Origin: an uncultured Clostridia bacterium
GTDB taxonomy: Bacteria; Bacillota; Clostridia; Oscillospirales; Acutalibacteraceae
Length of the DNA: 15,644 bases
Direction: 5' to 3'
Assembly (NCBI GenBank): GCA_937875885.1
Contig: CALEIO010000048.1
Span: forward strand, 1-15,644
The position numbers and the translations under genes were made by a program. Below the pieces are notes generated by a model that was not told where the DNA came from, ran no database searches, and worked only from the letters and a program-made list of their open reading frames with translations. Shown one piece after another: positions 7,368-14,531 of this stretch. How positions within the stretch are numbered: the stretch's first letter is position 1; each line of letters opens with the position of its first letter.

Positions 7368-7850
7368 ATGAAAGTTGCAATTTGTCCCGGTAGCTTTGAC
7401 CCCGTAACCCTGGGTCATCTGGATATTATCTCTCGTGCATCGGGTCTTTTTGATAAGGTTATAGTTGCGGTGCTTTGCAATATGGACAAGAATCCCAGCT
7501 TTACCGTTGCAGAGAGAATAGAATTTCTCCGCGAGGTAACAGCACAGTATCCCAATGTAGAAATTGACAGCTTCAGCGGTCTTCTGGTGGATTATGCCAG
7601 AGAAAAGGGTGCTGTGGCAGTTGTAAAAGGTCTCAGAGCGGTTTCTGACTTTGAGTATGAATTCCAGATGTCTATGATAAACAAAAAGCTCTACCCCGAG
7701 GTGGAGACAGTTTACCTCAATACAAGTCAGGATTATATGTATCTTTCCTCAAGTGTTGTCAAGCAGATAGCTTCTTTTGGCGGAGATATCAGTATGTTTG
7801 TTCCTGCGACAATTCACGACAAAATAGTTGACAGACTGAAAAATATATGA
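7368..7850 (+). CDS. coaD: Phosphopantetheine adenylyltransferase
   Basis: CoaD transfers AMP from ATP to 4'-phosphopantetheine, the penultimate step of coenzyme A synthesis. The product has 160 residues, the usual length. The nucleotidyltransferase signature is present: PGSFDPVTLGHLDII with the TxGH motif, KGLRAVSDFEYEFQM, and YLSSSVVKQIASFGGD near the C-terminus. The ATG at 7368 follows a strong AGGAGGT at 7354-7360. It belongs to the uvrC-rsmD-coaD run. A candidate promoter for the next gene overlaps its 3' end. Confidence 0.97.
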   Translation: MKVAICPGSFDPVTLGHLDIISRASGLFDKVIVAVLCNMDKNPSFTVAERIEFLREVTAQYPNVEIDSFSGLLVDYAREKGAVAVVKGLRAVSDFEYEFQMSMINKKLYPEVETVYLNTSQDYMYLSSSVVKQIASFGGDISMFVPATIHDKIVDRLKNI

Positions 7851-7856
7851 AATAAT
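7828..7856 (+). promoter_or_regulatory. Candidate promoter inside the end of coaD
   Basis: A perfect TTGACA (7828-7833) is followed after 17 bp by AATAAT (7851-7856), five of six bases matching the -10 consensus, with an upstream TGA that resembles an extended -10 TGn. A full TATAAT at 7856-7861 has a 22-bp spacer and is less likely. It would drive the coiled-coil gene starting at 7906. Confidence 0.45.
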
Positions 7857-7905
7857 ATAATTTAGGTATATACAAAGTATTTCAGACAGGAAAGGAAGAC
7901 CCGTA

Positions 7906-8382
7906 ATGAAAAGAGTAGAAGAGTTACTTCGCGAGATTCAGGAGATTATGGAGGATGCCAAGGCAGTTCCTCTTACAGGCGGTAAGTCCCTTGTAGATAC
8001 AGAGCAGATCATCGATATTATCGAAGAGATTCAGGATTCTATGCCCTCTGAGGTTCGTCAGGCAAAGAATATTGTTGCTGACCGTTCACAGATTATTGCA
8101 GAGGCAAAGGGCGAGGCAGAGGGAATCATCCGCGAAGCTGAAGAGAAAAAGAAGAAGATGGTTGAGCAGAACGAAATTGTTCAGGCAGCACATGAGAGAG
8201 CAACAGAGATTCTCAACAATGCAAAGGCTCAGACAGCTCAGATGCGCAAGAGTGCAGCTGACTTTGTTGAGGACATTATGAAGCAGACTGACGAGGCTAT
8301 CACAACTCAGCTCACAGAGCTCAGAAAGACTCGCCAGAACATCAAAATGGCTAACAAAACAGGCGCAGGCGCAAATATGTAA
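7906..8382 (+). CDS. Coiled-coil protein, possible SepIVA/DivIVA-like factor
   Basis: This 158-residue soluble protein has no signal peptide or membrane segment. The first 50 residues hold a compact start: MKRVEELLREIQEI, then VPLTGGKSLVDTEQIIDIIEEIQDSMPSEV. From about residue 50 to 150 it is almost continuous charged, Ala-rich coiled coil. Databases often label such proteins ATPase or V-type ATPase subunit H-like because of the coiled coil alone; nothing here supports an ATPase. From memory, the N-terminal pattern (short helix, VPhT/S motif, DhIDxIxDxhPxEhxxAxxhhxxR) resembles mycobacterial SepIVA, a septation protein also encoded near coaD. That is an inference. The ATG at 7906 follows AGGAAAGGA. 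A strong terminator ends the unit. Confidence 0.8.
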   Translation: MKRVEELLREIQEIMEDAKAVPLTGGKSLVDTEQIIDIIEEIQDSMPSEVRQAKNIVADRSQIIAEAKGEAEGIIREAEEKKKKMVEQNEIVQAAHERATEILNNAKAQTAQMRKSAADFVEDIMKQTDEAITTQLTELRKTRQNIKMANKTGAGANM

Positions 8383-8438
8383 CCTTTGTAATCTTTTAAC
8401 GGATTGCATTGTAATCAAACGTATGTTCTGATAATTCA

Positions 8439-8477
8439 GGCGTAATCGTGGAACTCCCACGGTTACGCCCTTTTTTT
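8439..8477 (+). terminator. Rho-independent terminator separating the coaD region from the dcw cluster
   Basis: A 13-bp stem (8439-8451 with 8457-8469, one G-U pair) encloses an AACTC loop and is followed by seven T's (8471-8477). It lies 57 bp after the coiled-coil gene stop. Confidence 0.95.
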
Positions 8478-8534
8478 GTCCATTTTGCCGCAAAAAATAT
8501 ATGTAATATTAGTAAAAAAATCGTAATCTTTATC

Positions 8535-8563
8535 TTGCAATTTTGAAACTGATGGAGTATAAT
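8535..8563 (+). promoter_or_regulatory. Sigma-A type promoter of the mraZ/dcw cluster
   Basis: The -35 is TTGCAA (8535-8540) and the -10 is a perfect TATAAT (8558-8563), with a 17-bp spacer. Transcription would start near 8570, exactly where the 10-bp repeat array begins. This layout suits repression of mraZ by its own product. Confidence 0.85.
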
Positions 8564-8570
8564 ATATCTA

Positions 8571-8640
8571 TCCGGTGGCGTTTGGTGACTCAAAGTGACT
8601 TTTAGGGACACAAAATGACCGAAAATGAAAGGCAGGTGGG
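8571..8640 (+). repeat. Putative MraZ-binding direct-repeat array, 10-bp period
   Basis: Seven consecutive 10-base blocks place a related hexamer at the same offset: CGGTGG, TGGTGA, AAGTGA, TAGGGA, AAATGA, AAATGA, AGGTGG. The central five are the most alike, and one contains AAAGTG exactly. Known MraZ operators are 10-bp-period repeats upstream of mraZ (TGGG-type in E. coli, AAAGTG-type in mollicutes). The array runs from the expected transcription start to the mraZ ribosome binding site; the last block doubles as that site. Function as an operator is inferred. Confidence 0.7.
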
Positions 8641-8644
8641 TAAA

Positions 8645-9085
8645 ATGTTCAAAGGAATTACATATCACTCTATGGACTGTAAGGGACGTGTCATTTTGCC
8701 CCAGAAATTCCGCGATGAGCTTGGCGAAAGCTTCTGCATCACATACGGCTTCCCTAACGAGTTCGGAAAGAAGTACCGCTGCCTTCAGATTATGTCCCAC
8801 GATGAGTTCGAGCGACTCCGCCTTCAGATTAAAGCTCTCCCCGCAAAGAGCACTCTTGCTCTTCAGTACATTATCGTAGCTCCCGCTACCGATGTATCTC
8901 CCAACTCCCAGGGCAGAATCCAGATTCCTCAGGCTCTGCGTGAGGGTGTGGGTCTTGACAAAGAGTTGGTTGTGCTGGGTATGGACAGCAGAATCGAAAT
9001 CTGGGACAAAGACCTTTACGAAGAGTTCAGAGAACTCAGTATGGATGCATCCTGTCTGGATGCTATGGAGCTTCTGAGGCTCTGA
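8645..9085 (+). CDS. mraZ: Transcriptional regulator MraZ
   Basis: MraZ is a ring-forming AbrB-fold DNA-binding protein that represses its own operon, the first gene of most dcw clusters. The ATG at 8645 is chosen because the conserved start MFKGITYHSMDCKGR follows an AGGTGGG site; an in-frame ATG at 8615 falls inside the repeat array and adds ten unconserved residues. The product has 146 residues, the usual size. The two half-domains are visible: DCKGRVILPQKFRDEL (residues 11-26) and NSQGRIQIPQALRE (87-100). The second shows Asn instead of the usual leading Asp. rsmH starts 2 bp after the stop. Confidence 0.96.
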   Translation: MFKGITYHSMDCKGRVILPQKFRDELGESFCITYGFPNEFGKKYRCLQIMSHDEFERLRLQIKALPAKSTLALQYIIVAPATDVSPNSQGRIQIPQALREGVGLDKELVVLGMDSRIEIWDKDLYEEFRELSMDASCLDAMELLRL

Positions 9086-9087
9086 TA

Positions 9088-10011
9088 ATGGAATTCAAAC
9101 ATATATCAGTCCTGCTGAACGAAACAATCGAAGGGCTCAACATAAAGCCCGACGGAATTTACGTTGACGGAACAGCAGGCGGTGGAGGACATTCATCCGA
9201 GATACTCAAAAGCCTTACAAGCGGAAAGCTTTATTCTATCGACAGAGATCCGGATGCAATAAAGACAGTTACCGAGAGATTCAGAAACGAACCTTGCAGC
9301 GAGATTGTTCAGGGACGTTTTGGAGATATGAAGCAGCTCCTTGCTGACAGAGGTGTAGTAAGTGTTGACGGTGTGCTTCTGGATATCGGAGTTTCTTCTC
9401 ATCAGCTGGATACAGCGCAGAGAGGCTTTTCTTTCCACGAGGATGCACCCCTGGATATGAGAATGAGCCAGGAGGGCGAGACAGCAGCACAGCTTGTGAA
9501 CACTCTGCCCTTTGCAGAAATTGCAAGAATCATCGGAACTTACGGAGAAGATAAATACGCAGGCTCTATTGCAAGAGCAATTGTTAAATACAGAGAAGAA
9601 AAAGAAATTCTCACCACGCTGGAACTTGCAGAGATAATCAAGAGTGCAGTTCCCCAGAGAGTGCGCAGAGAGGGACATCCTGCAAGACAGACCTTTCAGG
9701 CTCTGCGAATTGCAGTAAACGACGAGTTCGGCGAACTTGAGAGAGGTCTTGAGTCAGCATTCGAGATGCTCTCGTCGGGTGGACGACTTGCGGTGATTAC
9801 TTTCCACTCTATAGAGGACAGAATCACAAAGCAGGCAATGCAGAAGTGGTGCACAGGCTGCACCTGCCCCCCTGATTTCCCTGTTTGCGTGTGTGGCAAC
9901 AAACCCAAAGCAAAGCTTATTAACCGAAAACCTATCATAGCAAGTGAAAAAGAACTTGCAGAAAATTCAAGAAGCAGAAGTGCAAAGCTTCGTGTGTGTG
10001 AAAAACTGTAA
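9088..10011 (+). CDS. rsmH: 16S rRNA (cytosine1402-N4)-methyltransferase RsmH (MraW)
   Basis: RsmH methylates N4 of C1402 in the 30S P site using S-adenosylmethionine. The product has 307 residues, as expected. Signature blocks are YVDGTAGGGGHS (SAM loop), LLDIGVSSHQLD, RGFSFHEDAPLDMRM, GHPARQTFQALRIAVNDEF and ITFHSIEDRITK. The last third has a CTCPPDFPVCVCG cluster and the conserved tail NSRSRSAKLRVCE. The ATG lies 2 bp after mraZ, implying coupled translation. Confidence 0.97.
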   Translation: MEFKHISVLLNETIEGLNIKPDGIYVDGTAGGGGHSSEILKSLTSGKLYSIDRDPDAIKTVTERFRNEPCSEIVQGRFGDMKQLLADRGVVSVDGVLLDIGVSSHQLDTAQRGFSFHEDAPLDMRMSQEGETAAQLVNTLPFAEIARIIGTYGEDKYAGSIARAIVKYREEKEILTTLELAEIIKSAVPQRVRREGHPARQTFQALRIAVNDEFGELERGLESAFEMLSSGGRLAVITFHSIEDRITKQAMQKWCTGCTCPPDFPVCVCGNKPKAKLINRKPIIASEKELAENSRSRSAKLRVCEKL

Positions 10012-10074
10012 AAGACAGTAAGGCGGATGCCGCCGAAGGTGTATGAAAGAAATAAACTAAAAGGGGAATGTATA

Positions 10075-10602
10075 ATGGCTTACAGTGCGTATATGACTCG
10101 CGACAGAGGTTATGACCTCAGCTTGTTTGAAACAAGCGGTACAGCTGCCAGAAAGCCCGAAACAAAAAAGGTTAAGAAAAAGCAATACAATAATATATTG
10201 GAAATGCCCGGTGTGAGTGCAGACCAGTCACAGCGCAGAAAGCATAACGTGGGAAGTTTGATTGTAGGCTTTGCAGTAGCAGGTGTGATTGCAATCATCA
10301 TCGGTGTTATCATTCACGGTCAGGTACAGCTTGCAGAAATCAATCAGAAGATTACCACTGCACAGCAGACACTGACAGAGAAAGAAAGCGAGCACAACCA
10401 GATGCAGGCAAGAGTTGAGGGACTTCTCTCAACAGCTGCAATAGAGGAGTGCGCCCGCAATGAGCTGGGTATGTCAAAGGCTACCAATCAGCAGAAAGAA
10501 TACATAAGCCTTGAAACAGGCGACAAAGCAGAAATATATACACAGGAAAACAGCAACATCTTCACCGAGATTGGAGATCTCCTGAGTTCTTTGTGGTCAT
10601 AA
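10075..10602 (+). CDS. ftsL: FtsL-like septum formation protein
   Basis: FtsL is a bitopic divisome protein that forms a coiled-coil complex with FtsB/DivIC and activates the FtsW-FtsI synthase. The product has 175 residues: a basic cytoplasmic region (about 1-59), one membrane helix (60-80, rich in Val, Ile, Ala), an extracellular coiled coil (82-118) and the FtsL/DivIC-like segment AAIEECARNELGMSKA. The ATG at 10075 follows AAGGGG at 10061-10066. Sequence identity in this family is always low, so the call rests on topology, size and position between rsmH and the PBP gene. The N-terminal tail is longer than that of most FtsL proteins. DivIC-type assignment is the main alternative. Confidence 0.8.
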   Translation: MAYSAYMTRDRGYDLSLFETSGTAARKPETKKVKKKQYNNILEMPGVSADQSQRRKHNVGSLIVGFAVAGVIAIIIGVIIHGQVQLAEINQKITTAQQTLTEKESEHNQMQARVEGLLSTAAIEECARNELGMSKATNQQKEYISLETGDKAEIYTQENSNIFTEIGDLLSSLWS

Positions 10603-10640
10603 CATACATTTTTTACTAATATGTATGTTGTGTGTGGATG

Positions 10641-10670
10641 AGAGTTAAGATTTTTGTCTTGACTCTTTTT
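10641..10670 (+). terminator. Terminator-like hairpin 1 in the ftsL-PBP leader
   Basis: A 10-bp stem (10641-10650 with 10657-10666, one G-U pair) with a TTTTTG loop is followed by a T tract (10666-10670). It is AT-rich, so termination may be partial. It could be a true ftsL terminator or an attenuator. Confidence 0.5.
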
Positions 10671-10684
10671 CTGCTATATATAAG

Positions 10685-10727
10685 ACTGTGATTTTTTGGA
10701 AGATTTTGTGTGAATCGCAGTTTTTTT
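10685..10727 (+). terminator. Terminator-like hairpin 2 in the ftsL-PBP leader
   Basis: A 9-bp stem (10685-10693 with 10713-10721, one G-U pair) with a 19-nt loop runs into seven T's (10721-10727). It ends only 6 bp before the PBP ribosome binding site, an unusual place for a plain intercistronic terminator. No good promoter lies between it and the gene; TTGTCT-17-TATATA at 10654-10682 is the best, weak candidate. Confidence 0.45.
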
Positions 10728-10748
10728 ACCGGAAAGGAGATGAAAAAG

Positions 10749-12980
10749 ATGGCAAAAGGAAAGAAACAGACCTTTAAGCAAAGGTCAAATTCACTTTTGG
10801 CACTTATTCTTATACTTGGCTTCGGCGCTGCTATCTGCAGACTGGGTTATCTGCAGATTTTCAAAGCAGATGAGCTGCAGCAGAGCGCTGTGAACCAGCA
10901 GCTGACCGACACAACTCTCTCGGCAAAAAGAGGTACTATCTACGATGCAAACAAAAAGGTACTTGCTATCTCTGCTTCTGTGTGGAGAGTGGTACTTGCT
11001 CCTGTTTATCTGGAGGATGACACAGAGCGCAGAATCGTTGCCGACGGACTTTCTGCAATTCTTGATGTGGACAGAGAAACCATATACGAGAAATCACAGC
11101 AGGACAGCTATTATGTGGAAATCAAACGACAGATTGAATCTGACAAAAGAGAAAAAGTTCTTGAGTTTATGGATAAACTTGAAGATGAGCACGATATAAA
11201 TTCACAGTGCATTTTTATGATTGAGGACTACAAGCGTTACTATCCTTATGGTGACCTGGCGGCTTCTGTTATCGGCTTCACAGGTTCAGATGACCAGGGC
11301 CTGTGGGGTATTGAGTATCAGTATGATGACGAACTTACAGGTACACCCGGCAGACTTGTTACCGCAACAAATGCCCACGGCACAGCAATGCCTTTCCAGT
11401 ACAGCCAGAATATTGAAGCTGTAGACGGATATTCCGTTGTGCTGACCATCGACGAAACTGTTCAGCAGATTGTTGAAAAGTATCTTAAGCAGGCTGTTGA
11501 AGAGCACGCGGTTTATAACCGAGGCGTAAGCATTGTTATGAACGTAAACACAGGCGCCGTGCTTGCGATGGCTTCTGTTGAGGGCTTTGATCTGAACGAT
11601 CCTTTTGACCTTCCTCAGGAAACCTGGGACGAGATAAATGCCCTTGAGAAAGAGTCCGACAGAAGTGCGGCTTACAACGAAGCTCTGGGTAAAAGATGGA
11701 GAAATAAAGCTCTGAGTGATACATACTACCCCGGTTCTGTATTCAAGATGTTTACAGCGGCTATGGCTGTTGAGGAAGGACTTGTTTCTGAAAATTCTTC
11801 CTTCTACTGCGACGGCTCCTACACGGTTACAGGTCAGACCATGGGTTGTCACCTGCGTTCAGGACACGGAACACAAAGTTTCAGAGAATCAATCAAAAAC
11901 TCCTGCAACCCTGCATTTATGCAGATTGGTGAAGCAGTAGGTGAGGAACTCTTCTGGCAGTATTACCAGGCATTCGGTTTCTCTGAAAGAACAGGAATCG
12001 ACCTGCCGGGTGAAGCAAGCGACATCTTCTTCTCCGAAGACGGAGCAATGCTTCCCGTAAACCTTGCTACTGCATCTTTCGGACAGAACTTTGCAGTAAC
12101 TCCCATTCAGGTTGCAACAGCTGTTTGCGCTATTGCAAACGGCGGATATATTGTTCAGCCCCACGTGGTATCTCAGGTGCTTGATGAAAACGGAAACGTT
12201 TATCACACAGCTTCAACCGAGGTTAAGCGTCAGGCTATTTCTTCAGAAACAGCGGCTCTCATTTCTGACATTCTTGAGGAAAACGCTGTTTCCGGTTCCG
12301 GTAAAAACGGCTACGTTGCAGGCTACAGAGTAGCGGGCAAGACCGGTACATCCGAGAAAAAGAACGACTCCAACGGCGATGGTATTGATGACTACATTGC
12401 TTCTTTCTGCGGATTTGCTCCTGCAGAGGATGCAGAGGTTGTCTGCCTTGTGTTCTTTGATACGCCCACAGGCGCACTCTACTACGGCAGCCAGGTTGCT
12501 GCTCCTGTTTATGCACAGATTATGTCAGAGGTTCTTCCTTATCTTCAGGTTGCAACCCAGTACACAGAAGATGAACTTGCGGCAATGGATAAATCCACAG
12601 GTACCTACGTGGGACTTTCTGTGGAAGAAGCCCAGGCAGCTGCAGAAGCAGAAGGCTTTACCACATCTGTAAAGGGCTATGGTGACGTTGTTCTGGCACA
12701 GGTTCCCTCGGCAGGTACCTCAATCCCCAGAGAGGGTAACGTGGTGCTGTACACAGACGAGTCCAGTGCAGCTGACCAGGTTACTGTGCCCGACCTTACA
12801 GGTTACAGCATTTATGACGTAAACTATCTTGCAACGGTTTACGATATCAATATCAGTATGACGGGTGCCACCACCTCGGGAATGAGCGTGTCTACATCGC
12901 AGAGCATTCCTGCAGGAACACTTGTTTCTCCCGGTACTGTGGTTAAGATTACATTCACCGCAGGCGGAGTAAGCGACTGA
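10749..12980 (+). CDS. ftsI: Class B penicillin-binding protein with PASTA domains (FtsI/PBP2B/SpoVD type)
   Basis: This is a membrane-anchored peptidoglycan transpeptidase that cross-links septal wall with its SEDS partner FtsW. The ATG at 10749 is 9 nt after AAGGAG; an ATG at 10740 abuts that site and is less likely. The 743-residue product has a membrane helix (about 16-36), the dimerisation region (RGTIYDANKKVLA), and a transpeptidase domain with SVFK (catalytic S330, K333), SCN (385-387) and KTGT (531-534). Two C-terminal PASTA repeats follow (about 616-670 and 678-738). PBP2B and SpoVD share this layout, so division versus sporulation use cannot be decided. A D-x-N-x-D-G-x-x-D segment at 540-548, right after KTGT, resembles a calcium loop. 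About 30 extra residues precede SVFK. Confidence 0.93.
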   Translation: MAKGKKQTFKQRSNSLLALILILGFGAAICRLGYLQIFKADELQQSAVNQQLTDTTLSAKRGTIYDANKKVLAISASVWRVVLAPVYLEDDTERRIVADGLSAILDVDRETIYEKSQQDSYYVEIKRQIESDKREKVLEFMDKLEDEHDINSQCIFMIEDYKRYYPYGDLAASVIGFTGSDDQGLWGIEYQYDDELTGTPGRLVTATNAHGTAMPFQYSQNIEAVDGYSVVLTIDETVQQIVEKYLKQAVEEHAVYNRGVSIVMNVNTGAVLAMASVEGFDLNDPFDLPQETWDEINALEKESDRSAAYNEALGKRWRNKALSDTYYPGSVFKMFTAAMAVEEGLVSENSSFYCDGSYTVTGQTMGCHLRSGHGTQSFRESIKNSCNPAFMQIGEAVGEELFWQYYQAFGFSERTGIDLPGEASDIFFSEDGAMLPVNLATASFGQNFAVTPIQVATAVCAIANGGYIVQPHVVSQVLDENGNVYHTASTEVKRQAISSETAALISDILEENAVSGSGKNGYVAGYRVAGKTGTSEKKNDSNGDGIDDYIASFCGFAPAEDAEVVCLVFFDTPTGALYYGSQVAAPVYAQIMSEVLPYLQVATQYTEDELAAMDKSTGTYVGLSVEEAQAAAEAEGFTTSVKGYGDVVLAQVPSAGTSIPREGNVVLYTDESSAADQVTVPDLTGYSIYDVNYLATVYDINISMTGATTSGMSVSTSQSIPAGTLVSPGTVVKITFTAGGVSD

Positions 12981-13007
12981 TTTTTTCTGACTTTTAGCGG
13001 AGGATTT

Positions 13008-13448
13008 ATGATTACGGATAAACTTACAATTTTCGGTGACAGTGAAGATGTTACCGCTGTTTGTGATTTGATTTGTAAATGCTCACAGCTGCTGGATGTA
13101 CAGCTGTGTGAGTGCATAGTGTATATTGGCGATGTGTCAGAGCCTTGTAAGGCTTCTGCTGACAAGGCAGTAATTGTACCCTATGAATACAAAGATAAAA
13201 TCACACAGGGCAGAGTAATGACTTACTCCGCAACACAAACAGCCGCAGACGTGGCATCACTTAATTTGCAGAAACGTGAGAACGCTCTGTGTTTTGAGGT
13301 GCTCAGCGGAGCACAGATGAGCAGAGTGTTTATTCCTTACAACACAAACTGCACACAGAGTCAGGTGCTTGTGTGTGCAGGGGTGCTGTGTGCAAGCGGT
13401 GTTTCTGTTAACAAGGCAGTTGAAACTATAAATTCAATTCTCAAATAA
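13008..13448 (+). CDS. Cys-rich 146-residue protein, possible Mur-ligase-like remnant
   Basis: I do not recognise a named family. The protein is soluble-looking, has no signal or membrane segment, and contains 10 cysteines in 146 residues. It occupies the place of murE/murF between the PBP gene and mraY. Residues of about 55-146 resemble, by eye, the end of a Mur ligase ATPase domain. A short variable stretch leads into MTYSATQTAADVASLNLQ, a strand pattern ALCFEVLSGAQMSRVFIP, and a helix pattern VLVCAGVLCASGVSVNKA, comparable to the HNxxNALAAxAxAxxxGV segment of MurF. The P-loop, the HN pair and the C-terminal ligase domain are missing, so it cannot be an active ligase. GGAGG at 12999-13003 precedes the ATG closely. 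It is 15 bp from mraY and likely co-expressed. Confidence 0.75.
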   Translation: MITDKLTIFGDSEDVTAVCDLICKCSQLLDVQLCECIVYIGDVSEPCKASADKAVIVPYEYKDKITQGRVMTYSATQTAADVASLNLQKRENALCFEVLSGAQMSRVFIPYNTNCTQSQVLVCAGVLCASGVSVNKAVETINSILK

Positions 13449-13463
13449 AGGAAGGTAAAGATT

Positions 13464-14483
13464 ATGGAAAACTGTTTATGGGCATTAGGCACAGCTGTTG
13501 TTGCCTTTTTGATTTCAACCGTACTGGGAAAACTCCTTATTCCTTTTCTTCATAAGCTGAAGTTCGGTCAGACAATTCTTGAGATTGGTCCCGACTGGCA
13601 TAAGAAAAAGCAGGGTACTCCCACTATGGGCGGCATAATGTTCATTGTTGCAATTGTTGTTTCCACAGCTCTGTTTTACGGAGCAAAGATTGCCACATCC
13701 TCTGTGGCGGTTCTGGAGCAGTTCAATATCTGCATCGGTCTTGTTATGGCTCTTTGCTATGGTATCATCGGCTTTATCGATGACTACATCAAGGTTGTAA
13801 AGAAGCGTAATCTGGGACTTACTGCGGTGCAGAAACTTGTAATGCAGTTTTCTGTAGCTGTTCTTTATCTGCTGGCTCTCCGTTATATCGGCGGTGATGC
13901 AGGTCTTACTTCCACATTCATCCCCTTTGTGGGCACTGTGGAGCTTGGTTGGTTTTACTATGTAATTGCTTCTGTTGTGATTGTAGGTATTGTTAATGCA
14001 ACAAATCTTACAGACGGTATTGATGGTCTTGACGGCTCAATCACATTTTTTGCGGCAATTATTATGATGCTTATGTCCAGTATGCTCTCAAACATCGGCG
14101 GTGTAATTGAGAGTGCGGCTCTTGCAGGTGGTTGCCTTGGCTTCCTTGTGTGGAATTTCCACCCTGCAAAGGTATTTATGGGTGATACAGGCTCACTCTT
14201 CCTGGGCGGTATGGTTTGCTCCGTACTCTTTGCTCTGGATGTACCTGTGCTGCTTCTTCTTATCGGTATTATTTACCTTACAGAAATGTTCTCTGTTATG
14301 CTTCAGGTGAGCTACTTCAAGCTTACACACGGCAAACGTCTTTTCAAGATGAGCCCCATTCACCACCATTTTGAGATGTGTGGCTGGAGCGAAGTGAAGA
14401 TTGTGTGCGTGTTCAGCCTTGTAACAGTTGTTGCAGGTGTTGTGGCAGCAGTCCTTACATATTTCGGTGTTGTTAATTTCTGA
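13464..14483 (+). CDS. mraY: Phospho-N-acetylmuramoyl-pentapeptide transferase MraY
   Basis: MraY transfers phospho-MurNAc-pentapeptide to undecaprenyl phosphate, forming lipid I at the inner face of the membrane. The product has 339 residues and about ten hydrophobic segments. Family signatures are HKKKQGTPTMGGIMF, the metal-binding GFIDDYIKVVKKRNLGL, NATNLTDGIDGLDG, FMGDTGSLFLGG and the HHHFE motif in MSPIHHHFEMCGW. The ATG at 13464 follows AAGGAAGG. The gene that usually follows, murD, is absent; ftsW begins 48 bp later. Confidence 0.97.
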   Translation: MENCLWALGTAVVAFLISTVLGKLLIPFLHKLKFGQTILEIGPDWHKKKQGTPTMGGIMFIVAIVVSTALFYGAKIATSSVAVLEQFNICIGLVMALCYGIIGFIDDYIKVVKKRNLGLTAVQKLVMQFSVAVLYLLALRYIGGDAGLTSTFIPFVGTVELGWFYYVIASVVIVGIVNATNLTDGIDGLDGSITFFAAIIMMLMSSMLSNIGGVIESAALAGGCLGFLVWNFHPAKVFMGDTGSLFLGGMVCSVLFALDVPVLLLLIGIIYLTEMFSVMLQVSYFKLTHGKRLFKMSPIHHHFEMCGWSEVKIVCVFSLVTVVAGVVAAVLTYFGVVNF

Positions 14484-14531
14484 TTTTTTACATAGATTTA
14501 TTATACTTTTTTACGGAACAGGAGGGATACA

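Noticed and set aside
7856..7861. Perfect TATAAT after coaD as the main -10
   Set aside because: Its spacer to TTGACA is 22 bp, too long; the AATAAT at 17 bp fits better, and the area is AT-rich.
8615..8644. Upstream ATG for mraZ with an AGGGA-like site before it
   Set aside because: The ten extra residues are not part of the conserved MraZ start and arise from the repeat array; ATG 8645 has a better site and matches the family.
10022..10034. GGCGG-ATG-CCGCC hairpin between rsmH and ftsL as a terminator
   Set aside because: Only a 5-bp stem with a 3-nt loop and no T tract follows; it is probably chance or a minor mRNA structure.
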